The notes: generated by a model from the sequence alone, not told the origin. 64,000 nucleotides of DNA from Candidatus Obscuribacterales bacterium (GCA_019637435.1 JAHBVO010000001.1:1302001-1366000); one strand, 5' to 3'; positions 27,342 to 35,838 are shown, counted from the first letter of the stretch. Numbers and translations: made by a program.

Positions 27342-29483
27342 TTAACGCTTCATGCTCAAAGAAATTCGTTTTCGATCAATGTCGACTTGCATGACTGTGA
27401 CGTCTACTCGCTGGTGAACCTTAACGACATCAGCTGGGTTCTTGACGAATTTATTCGCGAGTTCGCTTACGTGAACGAGACCGTCCTGGTGAACTCCGAT
27501 GTCTACGAAGGCACCAAATGCGGTGACGTTCGTAATCACTCCCGGAAGTTTCATACCCTCCCGCAAGTCTTCTAACTTATTGACACCCTCTTTGAATTGC
27601 ATCGGGACCAGCTGTTCTCGCGGATCTCTGCCCGGCTTCTCCAGTTCTTGCATGATGTCCTGCAGCGTCGGCAAACCGACGGTGTCGGAAACATATTTGT
27701 TCAAGTCTATCCGTTTGCGAACTTCGGAATTCGACATGAGGTCTTTGACATTTTGAGAAAGGTCCTTAGCCATTTTCTCCACGAGCGCGTACCTCTCCGG
27801 ATGCACTGCGCTCGAATCCAGCGGATTGGAAGCGTTTCGAATACGCAAAAATCCGGCGCATTGCTCGAAGGCCTTTGCTCCAAGTCTGGTCACTTTTTTG
27901 ATTTCGTTTCGTGATTTGAATGGTCCGTTTTCCGCCCTGTGCTTGACTATGTTGCCGGCAAGCTGCGGCCCGAGACCGGAAACATATGAAAGTAATTCTT
28001 TGCTCGCTGTGTTCAACTCCACACCCACGGAGTTTACGCAACTGGAGACGGTATCGTCCAGGCTGGCTTGGAGCGCTGGTTGATCCACATCGTGCTGATA
28101 CTGTCCGACGCCGATAGACTTCGGGTCAATTTTGACGAGTTCTGCAAGCGGATCGAGCAAGCGACGTCCAATTGAAACGGCACCGCGAACGGTGACATCA
28201 TGATCGGGGAACTCGTTTCTTGCCACTTCTGAAGCTGAATATATCGACGCTCCACTTTCATTGACCAGCACTACAGGCGGTGCAGTAACGCCGGCCGACT
28301 TGTAATCAATTCCTTTGAGAAATGTTTCCGACTCCCTGCTGGCAGTGCCGTTTCCGAGGGCAATGGCTTCTACCTCGAACCGTCTAATCAGGTCCAAGAT
28401 CTTTGCCTCTGATTCCGCCACCCGTTTATTCTCATGCGGATAAATTACATCGTGATGTTTCAATTCTCCCTGGCGATTGAGGCAAACTATTTTGCAACCT
28501 GTTCGAAATCCAGGGTCAACGGCGAGAACAACTTTCTCTCCGAGCGGCGGAGACATCAATAGTTCTCTAAGGTTAGTGGTGAAAACTTTGATCGCCTCGG
28601 CATCAGATCGGTCTTTCAAATAATTACGAACTTCGGTTTCCATCGACGGAGCCAGTAGTCTTTTGTAAGCGTCTAGAATTGCTTTGTTCATTTCAATTCC
28701 GCTTTGACTGCGAGGCTGCTGTAAAAACTTTGATTCTACAATCGTCAGCGCTGCGGCTTCATCTACATCTATTTCAGCCTTTAGCAACCCCTCGTTTTCC
28801 CCTCGCAGAATCGCGAGCATTCGGTGTGAAGGGATCGTCGTTACAGCCTCCGAGTATGCAAAGTAGTCTTTGAACTTTGCCGCCTCGGCTTCTTTTCCTT
28901 TTGCCAACTTCGAGTAAACTACCGCCTTTTGCATCCACAACTTTCGCAGCGATTTTCTCGTGCTGTCGTCTTCGGCGATCCACTCGGCTATGATGTCGCG
29001 TGCTCCGGCAAGCGCATCGTCTGTGGTGGCAACTCCCTTTTCCTCGTTTACGAACTCTTTCGCCGCTTCTTGCGTATTAGAGCATTTGTATTCGAAAATC
29101 ATTTTTGCGAGCGGTTCCAGCCCTTTCTCTCGGGCTGCAGATGCCCGCGTTTTTCGTTTCACTCTGAACGGGAAGTAAACATCTTCGAGTTCTGCGAGCG
29201 TTTGAACAGAGTCAATTTTTTGGCTCAGTTCGTCTGTCAGTAAGTTTCGCTCGGTCAATGACGATAAGATCGACTCTTTGCGTTTATCAAAATCAGCGAG
29301 GCGTTGCGCCATATCTCGAATATTTTGAATTGCCACTTCGTCGAGACTGCCTGTTGCCTCCTTTCGGTAGCGGGCGATAAACGGTATCGTGCAGCCGTCC
29401 TCTAGTAGGGATATTGTTGCGGTGACAGAACGATGAGGAATTCCAAGTTCGCTTGCGATGCGGTTGCCGTGTTCGTTTGTCAT
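27342..29483 (-). CDS. tex: Tex-family RNA-binding transcription accessory protein
   Basis: 713 residues from the ATG at 29483, which has AGGGATAAGG before it; the longer frame adds 16 residues without family resemblance. Tex domains are visible in order: N-terminal helical region (ITLLEDG-like, TIPFIARYRKEATGSLDE), YqgF-like fold (VVLAVDPGFRTGCKIVCLNR), helix-hairpin-helix (ELLSYVSGLGPQLAGNIVKH) and a C-terminal S1 domain (LPGVITNVTAFGAFVDIGVH). It binds nucleic acid and RNA polymerase and affects transcription and stress survival in other bacteria. Divergent from the S41 protease. Confidence 0.96.
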   Translation of the reverse strand: MTNEHGNRIASELGIPHRSVTATISLLEDGCTIPFIARYRKEATGSLDEVAIQNIRDMAQRLADFDKRKESILSSLTERNLLTDELSQKIDSVQTLAELEDVYFPFRVKRKTRASAAREKGLEPLAKMIFEYKCSNTQEAAKEFVNEEKGVATTDDALAGARDIIAEWIAEDDSTRKSLRKLWMQKAVVYSKLAKGKEAEAAKFKDYFAYSEAVTTIPSHRMLAILRGENEGLLKAEIDVDEAAALTIVESKFLQQPRSQSGIEMNKAILDAYKRLLAPSMETEVRNYLKDRSDAEAIKVFTTNLRELLMSPPLGEKVVLAVDPGFRTGCKIVCLNRQGELKHHDVIYPHENKRVAESEAKILDLIRRFEVEAIALGNGTASRESETFLKGIDYKSAGVTAPPVVLVNESGASIYSASEVARNEFPDHDVTVRGAVSIGRRLLDPLAELVKIDPKSIGVGQYQHDVDQPALQASLDDTVSSCVNSVGVELNTASKELLSYVSGLGPQLAGNIVKHRAENGPFKSRNEIKKVTRLGAKAFEQCAGFLRIRNASNPLDSSAVHPERYALVEKMAKDLSQNVKDLMSNSEVRKRIDLNKYVSDTVGLPTLQDIMQELEKPGRDPREQLVPMQFKEGVNKLEDLREGMKLPGVITNVTAFGAFVDIGVHQDGLVHVSELANKFVKNPADVVKVHQRVDVTVMQVDIDRKRISLSMKR

Positions 29484-29731
29484 TGCCTTATCCCTGGTAA
29501 AGTTCGCCGGGTAGTCTACCACCCATGGCAAGGGCTTTCGTTAATGGGGCGGAGCATTGTCCGACAAAAGTTTCGGGGTGGGCGAGAACGGTTTTTGCCC
29601 ATGGAAAGGGCAATTGGGGGCTGATTAAGTTTGGATATTGCGTACTTTCCCCACTTGTTTCCGCTTTCGCCGAACTTTATTATGAAGTCAAGCTCAATCT
29701 CTTCACTCGCTCTGCACGATTTGAGGTTTCT

Positions 29732-31231
29732 ATGACGGACAAACCGACTGTGTCGGACAAAACCGACGTGGCACAAAAGGACACTGCAACCGACCCTAGT
29801 GCCGGTGCCCGTACCGAAGCCGAGACGTTGATGAAGGACAGCACCGCACCAGTGGCGGCGAAATTGGACACCAGTGTCTGGCCTGATGTCGGTTTCGCAT
29901 TCGCAGACGCCCGCCCCTCCGGTCCTAAACCCGGTTCGGCCGAGCCCCGTGCTGAACAGAAGGCGCAACCCGGACAGAGCCCTAAAGTGGAAAAGTGTGA
30001 CGGCAATGAGGCGTTTCAAACACTCATAGACACCGCTGCCAGCTTGATATACGACCCTAAAGATTTAGGCGACCTCAACAAACTGTATGAGCAGAACGCT
30101 TGCGTACCCACGACAGCCGAAGCAGTGAAGCGTGCCGACGATGCCCTGAAAGTCGCAAAAGACCCTTACACAGACATTTTGCCGGCGAAAGAAGCAAACG
30201 ATCTGCGTACTGCGATGAACGGCCATCTCATAGGAGTGGGTGTTCAAATCGGCAGACAGGAGTCAGCTCCCGGTAAGGAGCCGTTGAAGGCAGGTCCTAT
30301 ACAAATCCAGCGGGTTTATCCGAACAGTCCGGCTGAAGCGGCTGGGCTCAAGCGCGGCGACATGATAACGTCTGTTGGCGGAGTCGATGTGAGCAAAATG
30401 AGTCCTGACGACGTCGCTGCAAAACTTCTCCGCGGTGCGGAAGGAACTGACGCAAAAATTCATCTGTTGCGAGATGGCAAGCCGATGGATTTCACCATGA
30501 AGCGTGCCGACTATTCATTCCCATCCGTCACGGATTCTAAAATTGGCGATTACGCCTACATTCGCCTGGAAGACCTTGGGCAAAATGATTCGGCGGATGA
30601 ATTGAAAGCCGCGCTAGAGAAGCATCAAGACGCGAAAGGTTTCGTGCTAGATTTGCGTGATAATCCCGGCGGATTGGTTCCAAATGCTTTGCTGGCTGCC
30701 AGTTTGATTATGGAGAAAGGAGAGATTTTGAAAGTCCGTTCGCGAGTTGAATCGGACCCGAGCGATCCTCAATATAATGTAGAGCGTTATTTCGTGACAC
30801 CGACCGGTATCAAAGCGACGACTGAGAATCCGAATGAGCAAATCGGAGACCAGGAAGATGTTCGCATGAAAGACCTTGTGAATAAACCGCTTGTCGTTCT
30901 CACAAACGAGGGAACCGCCTCCGCTGCCGAAATTCTCGCCGGAGCTTTACACGATAATAAGGAAGCTGTCCTCATCGGTAATACCACTTTCGGCAAGGGC
31001 ATCGGGCAGCAAGTGCTCGATGGCATGCCTGACGACAGCATTTTGAAGGTCACTAATTTCAGATTTTTTACGCCAAACGGTCAGTGGATAGGCGACGGTC
31101 ATGACCATAGAACTGGTATCGCCCCTGATATCAAAGTCGAGAATCCCAAATCAGCGGAATACGGTTCGCCCGCCGATGCGCAACTTAAAGCGGGCTTGAA
31201 GAAGCTCGACGAGCTGACCGGGAAAAACTGA
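29732..31231 (+). CDS. S41 C-terminal processing peptidase with PDZ domain, no signal peptide
   Basis: 499 residues from the ATG at 29732, preceded by GAGG; longer forms have no better ribosome site. After a disordered Asp/Ala/Pro-rich N-terminus (to about 90) come a helical region, a PDZ domain (about 165-255; VYPNSPAEAAGLKRGDMITSV) and the S41 catalytic core with GFVLDLRDNPGGL, Ser 397 (GTASAAE) and Lys 422 (TTFGKG), the 25-residue spacing of the Ser-Lys dyad. Ctp proteases cut C-termini, usually in the periplasm, but no signal peptide or TM is visible in this form. The gene ends 3 bases before the left repeat of the integrated element. Confidence 0.88.
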   Translation: MTDKPTVSDKTDVAQKDTATDPSAGARTEAETLMKDSTAPVAAKLDTSVWPDVGFAFADARPSGPKPGSAEPRAEQKAQPGQSPKVEKCDGNEAFQTLIDTAASLIYDPKDLGDLNKLYEQNACVPTTAEAVKRADDALKVAKDPYTDILPAKEANDLRTAMNGHLIGVGVQIGRQESAPGKEPLKAGPIQIQRVYPNSPAEAAGLKRGDMITSVGGVDVSKMSPDDVAAKLLRGAEGTDAKIHLLRDGKPMDFTMKRADYSFPSVTDSKIGDYAYIRLEDLGQNDSADELKAALEKHQDAKGFVLDLRDNPGGLVPNALLAASLIMEKGEILKVRSRVESDPSDPQYNVERYFVTPTGIKATTENPNEQIGDQEDVRMKDLVNKPLVVLTNEGTASAAEILAGALHDNKEAVLIGNTTFGKGIGQQVLDGMPDDSILKVTNFRFFTPNGQWIGDGHDHRTGIAPDIKVENPKSAEYGSPADAQLKAGLKKLDELTGKN

Positions 31232-31233
31232 TA

Positions 31234-31274
31234 TCCGCAACCGTTTGAGCCTGTAAATGGTGGAGGCTGCGAGA
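31234..31274 (-). repeat. Left attachment-like repeat resembling tmRNA 3' end
   Basis: Read on the minus strand it gives CGATTCTCGCAGCCTCCACCA followed by TTTACAG when taken with the next few bases, close to the T-arm and CCA end of bacterial tmRNA. The right-hand partner is at 38482-38533. No tmRNA body follows, so this is an integration-site remnant, not an RNA gene. Confidence 0.6.
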
Positions 31275-31393
31275 ATCGCCTGGGCAGCCATTCTCATTAA
31301 GACTCGTCAATTGATTTTGTTTGATGGTGCGGGTTACGGGGTTTTTGGCAGTTGCGCGAAGTGGCGCTAATGGTCCCGAATGGACATACGAGG

Positions 31394-31413
31394 GGCCACA
31401 AAATGGGCCACAG
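31394..31413 (+). repeat. Left GGGCCACA doublet (putative integrase arm site)
   Basis: Two GGGCCACA units 12 bases apart start to start. The same doublet occurs near the right end at 38421-38440 in the same orientation. The position just inside each attachment repeat suggests arm-type binding sites for the integrase; this is inference. Confidence 0.55.
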
Positions 31414-31468
31414 TTTTCGAAGAATTTTTGGGGTAGTTTGCGCATCGCCGTTTCACTTATTACACTTA

Positions 31469-31497
31469 TTGCATATATTTCAGATATCTGCTAAACT
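31469..31497 (+). promoter_or_regulatory. Promoter of the antitoxin operon
   Basis: TTGCAT (31469-31474) and TAAACT (31492-31497) with 17-base spacing, 24 bases before the antitoxin ATG. A tandem CACTTATTA/CACTTATTG at 31454-31471 overlaps the -35 box and could be the operator for autoregulation by the HTH antitoxin. Confidence 0.5.
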
Positions 31498-31520
31498 GGC
31501 TACAGAAACGGAGGTGCGGC

Positions 31521-31970
31521 ATGGCAACAGTTCTCGACCGACCACTTATACCAACTGAACCAGAAATAGCCCAAGCTAAGCGCTCATTCAAATTGTTGAG
31601 TGAGGATAAGTCTAGCTCGCATTACATCATGGGCAGCGAAACAGGCGTCAAAGTGCCGATTCCCGAATCGGTTTTCAACCTGTTCGTCACGGTGCTGGAA
31701 GAACTTTCAAAGGGAAACGCAATACAGCTGGTCCCGATTAATGCCGAAGTCACAACTATCGAAGCTGCTGAGATAATTGGCGTTTCGCGACCATTCCTCG
31801 TAAAGCTGCTGGATCAAGGCAAGATCCCTTATCGGATGGTTGGACGTCATCGCCGAATCTTGTTCAAAGATTTGATGGAGTATTACGAGAAGAGTAAGAA
31901 AAGCCAACTGAACGCAATAGCAGAAATGACCGCTGAAGATGATGCGGCCGGTCTAACATTCATGGAGTGA
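31521..31970 (+). CDS. Excisionase-like HTH antitoxin of a PIN-domain TA pair
   Basis: 149 residues. An N-terminal beta/helical part (to about 70) is followed by a MerR/excisionase-type winged HTH at about 77-125 (TTIEAAEIIGVSRPFLVKLL, then IPYRMVGRHRRILFKDLMEY). This is the standard form of antitoxins paired with long PIN toxins. GGAGG lies 6 bases before the ATG. The toxin begins 3 bases after its stop. Expected role: neutralise the PIN nuclease and repress the operon. First gene of the element's cargo. Confidence 0.88.
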   Translation: MATVLDRPLIPTEPEIAQAKRSFKLLSEDKSSSHYIMGSETGVKVPIPESVFNLFVTVLEELSKGNAIQLVPINAEVTTIEAAEIIGVSRPFLVKLLDQGKIPYRMVGRHRRILFKDLMEYYEKSKKSQLNAIAEMTAEDDAAGLTFME

Positions 31971-31973
31971 AAA

Positions 31974-32615
31974 GTGGAGCGGCCAACGAGCTACACAGCG
32001 CTGTTGGACTCATCAGTGCTATTTCCTGCCTTCATCAGCAGTCTGCTGCTTTGGATCGCTTCGACCAGATTGTTCCGAGTCAAATGGACAGAGCAGATTC
32101 ATGCCGAATGGATCGAACGAAGACTTGAACGATATCAAGATCTGAACCGAGCACAGCTGGAAAGGCGACGGCAACGTATGGATGCCGAATTTCCAGACAG
32201 CCTTGTGACCGGCTACGAAGGACTCATTGAAAGCCTCGCCTTGCCAGATCCAGACGACCGCCATGTTCTAGCGGCCGCCATCACCTGCCGCGCCCATGTA
32301 ATTGTCACGGCTAACTTGCGCGACTTTCCGGAATCATCATTGAGACAATACTCAATTGCTGCCCAGCATCCAGACGAATTTTTGTTAGATCAACTCGATC
32401 TGCATTCCGATAGCTCTCGGCTTGTTGCCTTGGCTGTCTCTCAACATAAAAGCGCTATGACGGAATCAAGACCAACATGGAAGCAATATTTTGAGTTCAT
32501 GGCTCGCGAAAGTGTCCTGCCAAAGACACATGCAGCTCTAACAACGCCAGAGATGAGAATGGAACTCAAAGATACAATTGTGCGGCGGCATCTTCGGTTA
32601 ACTCGTGAACTATGA
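31974..32615 (+). CDS. PIN-domain ribonuclease toxin
   Basis: 213 residues. PIN nuclease acidic residues are in place: D12 (ALLDSSVLFPAF), E45, D95 (DPDDRHVLAAAI) and D117 (VTANLRDFP). The C-terminal about 75 residues form an added helical region beyond the PIN fold. VapC-like PIN toxins cut tRNA, rRNA or mRNA with metal ions. GTG start with GGAG 6 bases ahead. It sits between the antitoxin and a HEAT gene that overlaps its stop as ATGA, so all three proteins are made together. Confidence 0.88.
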   Translation: MERPTSYTALLDSSVLFPAFISSLLLWIASTRLFRVKWTEQIHAEWIERRLERYQDLNRAQLERRRQRMDAEFPDSLVTGYEGLIESLALPDPDDRHVLAAAITCRAHVIVTANLRDFPESSLRQYSIAAQHPDEFLLDQLDLHSDSSRLVALAVSQHKSAMTESRPTWKQYFEFMARESVLPKTHAALTTPEMRMELKDTIVRRHLRLTREL

Positions 32616-34165
32616 CTTCCCCTGCACCCGACCATACATCAATCCGCCAAACAGAGGACCGCTCCTGGAGTCTGCCTCTGCTTCATGCTTTTGTGAAGAG
32701 CACCGCAGATGATGACATCGAGGACCTCATCGGGACCCTGCAAGTGTTGGACGATTACCGAATCCTGTCACCGCTTACGAGCATACTAGAAGACCGCAGC
32801 GCAAAGCCAAATCTGAGGGAAGGAGCAAGCGAAATCCTATCTGGCTGTACGACGGCTGAGAGCGCCAATGAACGTCGCAACTGGTGGAACTCGCAAGATC
32901 CAATCTTGATGCGTCACGCCATCCTAGTCGCGGAACGCTCGGAAATGGACATTATTGAAGAAGTAGCGAACAATCCCCAACACCCATTTTATGCGGACGC
33001 TATCGAGAAACTAGGTGTTCGATTTGAAGAGCCTCGTTTCCAGCTACTCAAAATAAGAGCGCTTTCTGATTCGCGTGCAAATGTTCGCGCATGTGCTGCA
33101 TCCGCCATCTTATGGGATCAGCCGATTTCTGCTGAAGCAGGATTGCTGCGGCTCGCCCAAGAAGATGACGACGAAGCAGCAGCCGAAGCGCTGGACGCTC
33201 TTGCGTACTATGACAGCCAATCAGCCCTTATATCAATTCACGAGATGCTGAAGACGGGACCAATAGCGCGCCGCGAGCGATATGCGGAGGTCTTTGAGGA
33301 TGTTCGAGACGACTTTCTGTCCGCTTTTAAAAGACTTAGAGGCACTAATGCTAGTGCAGCCACCATTTTCAAGGCATGGCTTAGCCCGGTTTGGGAAACG
33401 CTCGCTTTAACCGACGCGGATTTTTCGCCAGAACAGACGACGGAAAACGAATCAGCAAAAGCGCGCAGCAGGAAGCCAGAGAGATTCACAACGACGATTG
33501 ACGAAGTAATGGAGCGTTTTGACAATGCTGATGGAATGTGGTCCGACAGATGGAATTACATAGGTTCAATCGACTGGTCTTCGTTCTCTAGCGAAGAACG
33601 ACTGCTGATCATCAAGTATTTCTCGCAACACGCGGACTGGTCAGTACGAGAGGTCTCATGTTCGGCACTTGGTAGATTACGAGCCTCGGACGCACTTCTC
33701 GGGTTCCTGCACGATGAAGTATTCGCCGTGAGAAAAATGGCGGCATATTATATTCGTGAGGTTCCAACGGAACACCGCATAGCAAAACATTTGTGGGAAA
33801 TGCTTATCGGCGCAAAAATCGCTGGCGTAAATGCAACTGAAACATTGGAAAGTTATGTCGTCCATTCTTCTGACGCCGACATCGATGAGCGTCTCTGCGA
33901 CCTCGCCAAGACTGACCAACGAGAAAGTGTTAAATATACTGCAATTGGGCAATTGAAAAAGCGAGAAGCACGACAGCATGTTGAATCCTTGCTACCAATA
34001 CTAGACGACGAGCCGCTCATAACGTGGTCCGCCCACCAATATCTTCTGAGCGCTTGCCTTGATCTACAGATTCCAGTTCCACAAGCGGAACGGCTGGCGG
34101 GAATTGATGATCTTCACTTGCAGGAAAGCCTAGCTATGCATTTAGCGAAGCGCGACGCAATCTAA
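32612..34165 (+). CDS. HEAT-repeat protein coupled to a PIN toxin
   Basis: 517 residues, soluble, made of HEAT-like helical pairs: SDSRANVRACAASAILWDQP, HADWSVREVSCSALGRLRAS, HDEVFAVRKMAAYYIREVP, KTDQRESVKYTAIGQLKKRE. A charged insert near 285-320 separates two blocks. No enzyme motif is seen. Its ATGA overlap with the toxin stop shows translational coupling, unlike ordinary two-gene PIN modules. It may act as a sensor or scaffold that holds or targets the toxin, or as the third part of a defence system; this is inference. No close family was recognised. Confidence 0.78.
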   Translation: MTSPAPDHTSIRQTEDRSWSLPLLHAFVKSTADDDIEDLIGTLQVLDDYRILSPLTSILEDRSAKPNLREGASEILSGCTTAESANERRNWWNSQDPILMRHAILVAERSEMDIIEEVANNPQHPFYADAIEKLGVRFEEPRFQLLKIRALSDSRANVRACAASAILWDQPISAEAGLLRLAQEDDDEAAAEALDALAYYDSQSALISIHEMLKTGPIARRERYAEVFEDVRDDFLSAFKRLRGTNASAATIFKAWLSPVWETLALTDADFSPEQTTENESAKARSRKPERFTTTIDEVMERFDNADGMWSDRWNYIGSIDWSSFSSEERLLIIKYFSQHADWSVREVSCSALGRLRASDALLGFLHDEVFAVRKMAAYYIREVPTEHRIAKHLWEMLIGAKIAGVNATETLESYVVHSSDADIDERLCDLAKTDQRESVKYTAIGQLKKREARQHVESLLPILDDEPLITWSAHQYLLSACLDLQIPVPQAERLAGIDDLHLQESLAMHLAKRDAI

Positions 34166-34208
34166 CCTGATTGATCGATGGAATCGTCAATCGGAGCGTG
34201 GAGCCGAA

Positions 34209-34249
34209 CCGATGGTGGCACACCATTCGGGAAGGCAAGATAAAGAGAA
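34209..34249 (+). repeat. Hairpin repeat, copy 1
   Basis: CCGA-TGGTG pairs with CACCA-TTCGG, then the conserved tail GGAAGGCAAGATAAAGAGAA. Other copies are at 35351-35389 and 35523-35563. Stem bases change on both sides between copies 1 and 2 (TGGTG/CACCA against CGGT/ACCG), while the tail is nearly fixed. Confidence 0.75.
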
Positions 34250-34283
34250 TTTCTTCTTATCCCGAATCGTGTACCCAGCCTTC

Positions 34284-34370
34284 GTTTTAAGAACCGCTCT
34301 AAGCGTCGCAATCTCTAAAAACCACTCCTCTTATCCGCAATGATGCAAGGGGACTGTGTTTTAAGAACCG
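34284..34370 (+). repeat. Pair of GTTTTAAGAACCG direct repeats
   Basis: Exact 13-base copies at 34284-34296 and 34358-34370, each preceded by a related TCTTATCC segment, so the repeat unit is about 46 bases. It lies downstream of the unknown minus-strand gene. Purpose unknown. Confidence 0.55.
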
Positions 34371-34562
34371 ACAAGGTAGGGCATTGACTCGTTCCGCTCT
34401 TTCGATTTCGGGCGACGGCGATTCGATGTACAGCAAGTGAAAAAAACATTGCCGCCGTCGCGAGGTGAATGTTAGCAGAACGGTCAAGCCGGGTCCTACC
34501 AACGTCGGGCTCTGGACGAAAGCGATACCAGCAAGTGCTGAAGCGAACCGCGTATCGACAGT

Positions 34563-35282
34563 CTATAAGTAAAAATGCTTGTTTAGCCAAATCAAGCTGC
34601 AATTAGTAAGACAAGCATCGCGCACAATAAATTCGCATGGGAAGTACTGATCTGGATCAGCGTTCATCCACTTCTCCTGTGGCACCCCTTTCGCACCGCG
34701 ATATACTCCTTGGCTGTCGAGCACAATTTTGAACAGCAACTCGTTCCTTCTGACTTCATCGAGCATCTCTTCAAGGAAGCCAATCCCCGCATCATGAAAT
34801 ACACCGTCGTTGACGTCTTGCTTATCAGGCAAGAATCCCAAGTCCTTCAGAAACCGAACACGCTGAGGTTCGGGCGCCAATGCTGAGTTGACCACAACGA
34901 AATCATAATCCAGCAGACCATACTTCAAAAAAGCCCCGGCGCTCAGATCCGGGACCTCTGCGGAGAGATCAATTCCATGCTGGCGAATTAATGCGCATAG
35001 TTCATCCGGCGCCTTTTCGATGGAAGACAGCTCTAACTTGAGCCCAACCAACTCATCAACTGTCCGGTACCGCAATCCGCGGACTAGCTCCTTTATAACG
35101 GACAATCCAGGAATTGCATTTGGAGGCAGTCCTAGATTCGGTTTCGGCTCACGGGTCAAGTCGAATACCATTTGAACATTCATGAAAGATGGCTTTTTTC
35201 GCTGGCTCTCTTCTGGTGGAGCATCACTGCCGCCCATCGACCGCAGTTTCTGAGCCAGTTTTTGCCACCAGCTATCAGCCAC
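34563..35282 (-). CDS. Unknown 239-residue protein in hairpin-repeat locus
   Basis: No family recognised. The N-terminus is basic and helical (WWQKLAQKLRSMGG), followed by a Pro-rich linker and a mixed alpha/beta body (AIPGLSVIKELVRGLRYRTV, FLKYGLLDYDFVVVNSALAP, RVRFLKDLGFLPDKQDVNDG). It has no signal peptide or TM, so is probably cytosolic. It is the only minus-strand gene in the element, flanked by hairpin repeats on both sides (one copy downstream, two upstream). Codon-like sense across the full length and few competing frames support a real gene. Cargo of defence or regulatory type is a guess. Confidence 0.65.
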   Translation of the reverse strand: MADSWWQKLAQKLRSMGGSDAPPEESQRKKPSFMNVQMVFDLTREPKPNLGLPPNAIPGLSVIKELVRGLRYRTVDELVGLKLELSSIEKAPDELCALIRQHGIDLSAEVPDLSAGAFLKYGLLDYDFVVVNSALAPEPQRVRFLKDLGFLPDKQDVNDGVFHDAGIGFLEEMLDEVRRNELLFKIVLDSQGVYRGAKGVPQEKWMNADPDQYFPCEFIVRDACLTNCSLIWLNKHFYL

Positions 35283-35350
35283 AAGTTTCTCCCATTGACG
35301 AAAGCACAGCTAATATTCTACCGGTTTCCTGGAGCAGCAAAGCAAGCCGA

Positions 35351-35389
35351 GCCGACGGTCCCACCGTTCGGTAAGGCAGATAAAGAGAA
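35351..35389 (+). repeat. Hairpin repeat, copy 2
   Basis: CCGA-CGGT pairs with ACCG-TTCGG, then GTAAGGCAGATAAAGAGAA. It lies 69 bases upstream of the minus-strand unknown gene's start. Confidence 0.75.
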
Positions 35390-35522
35390 TACTCAAAACC
35401 TTCGAATGGCACAACTGGCGGTCGAGTCCAGTGCCTCACGCTGCAACGGAAATTCCATAATGTGACTCAAAATCATCCAATTGATGCTCCAGCGAAGGTT
35501 TCGCGTGAGACACGGAGACAAT

Positions 35523-35563
35523 GCCAAGGTGACACAACAGTCGGTAAGGCAAGATAAAGAGAA
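35523..35563 (+). repeat. Hairpin repeat, copy 3
   Basis: The tail TCGGTAAGGCAAGATAAAGA is intact, but the stem half (CCAAGGTGACACAACAG) pairs poorly. Same orientation as copies 1 and 2. Confidence 0.7.
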
Positions 35564-35806
35564 ACTGTTAAACGGCTACAGTCCACTACGAATAAGCCCG
35601 AATCGCCATGCACCTCTTCGCGATCATACTCAGACGACCATGCAACTCTTCGAAAGATGACGTCCGCGCAGGATCGAGCGCACATGCATTTGTCAAACAG
35701 CAAACCTGGTGATTTCCCTAGAGACAGAAAACCGAATTATCGATGACAATTGTAATAACAACTGCGCACACACAAGCGCGAACGTTGACAGTCATTTCTC
35801 TTCTTT

Positions 35807-35838
35807 GATCGCCGAATTTTGTTCCGGCGATCTTTTTT
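35807..35838 (+). terminator. Strong intrinsic terminator
   Basis: Perfect stem GATCGCCG (35807-35814) with CGGCGATC (35825-35832), then TTTTTT. It sits 70 bases before the Xis-like gene and could be an attenuator for it or end a small upstream transcript. Confidence 0.85.

Larger units (their letters stand above)
34166..34562. other. Non-coding stretch with repeats inside the element
   Basis: About 400 bases without a credible gene. It contains hairpin repeat copy 1 (34209-34249) and two divergent copies of a 46-base unit that shares TCTTATCC and ends in GTTTTAAGAACCG (34284-34296 and 34358-34370). Just after the HEAT stop, GATTGA 34169-34174 pairs with TCAATC 34187-34192, but no T-run follows. 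Confidence 0.6.

Noticed and set aside
29525..29731. An upstream extension of the S41 protease by 69 codons
   Set aside because: It overlaps the divergent tex start, has no ribosome site, and the sequence lacks family resemblance.
34209..35563. Integron attC sites flanking a gene cassette
   Set aside because: The repeats lack the paired RYYYAAC/GTTRRRY core sites, and the integrase present is not of the integron type.
34209..35563. CRISPR array
   Set aside because: Only three copies, irregular spacing of hundreds of bases, with a gene between them and no cas genes.
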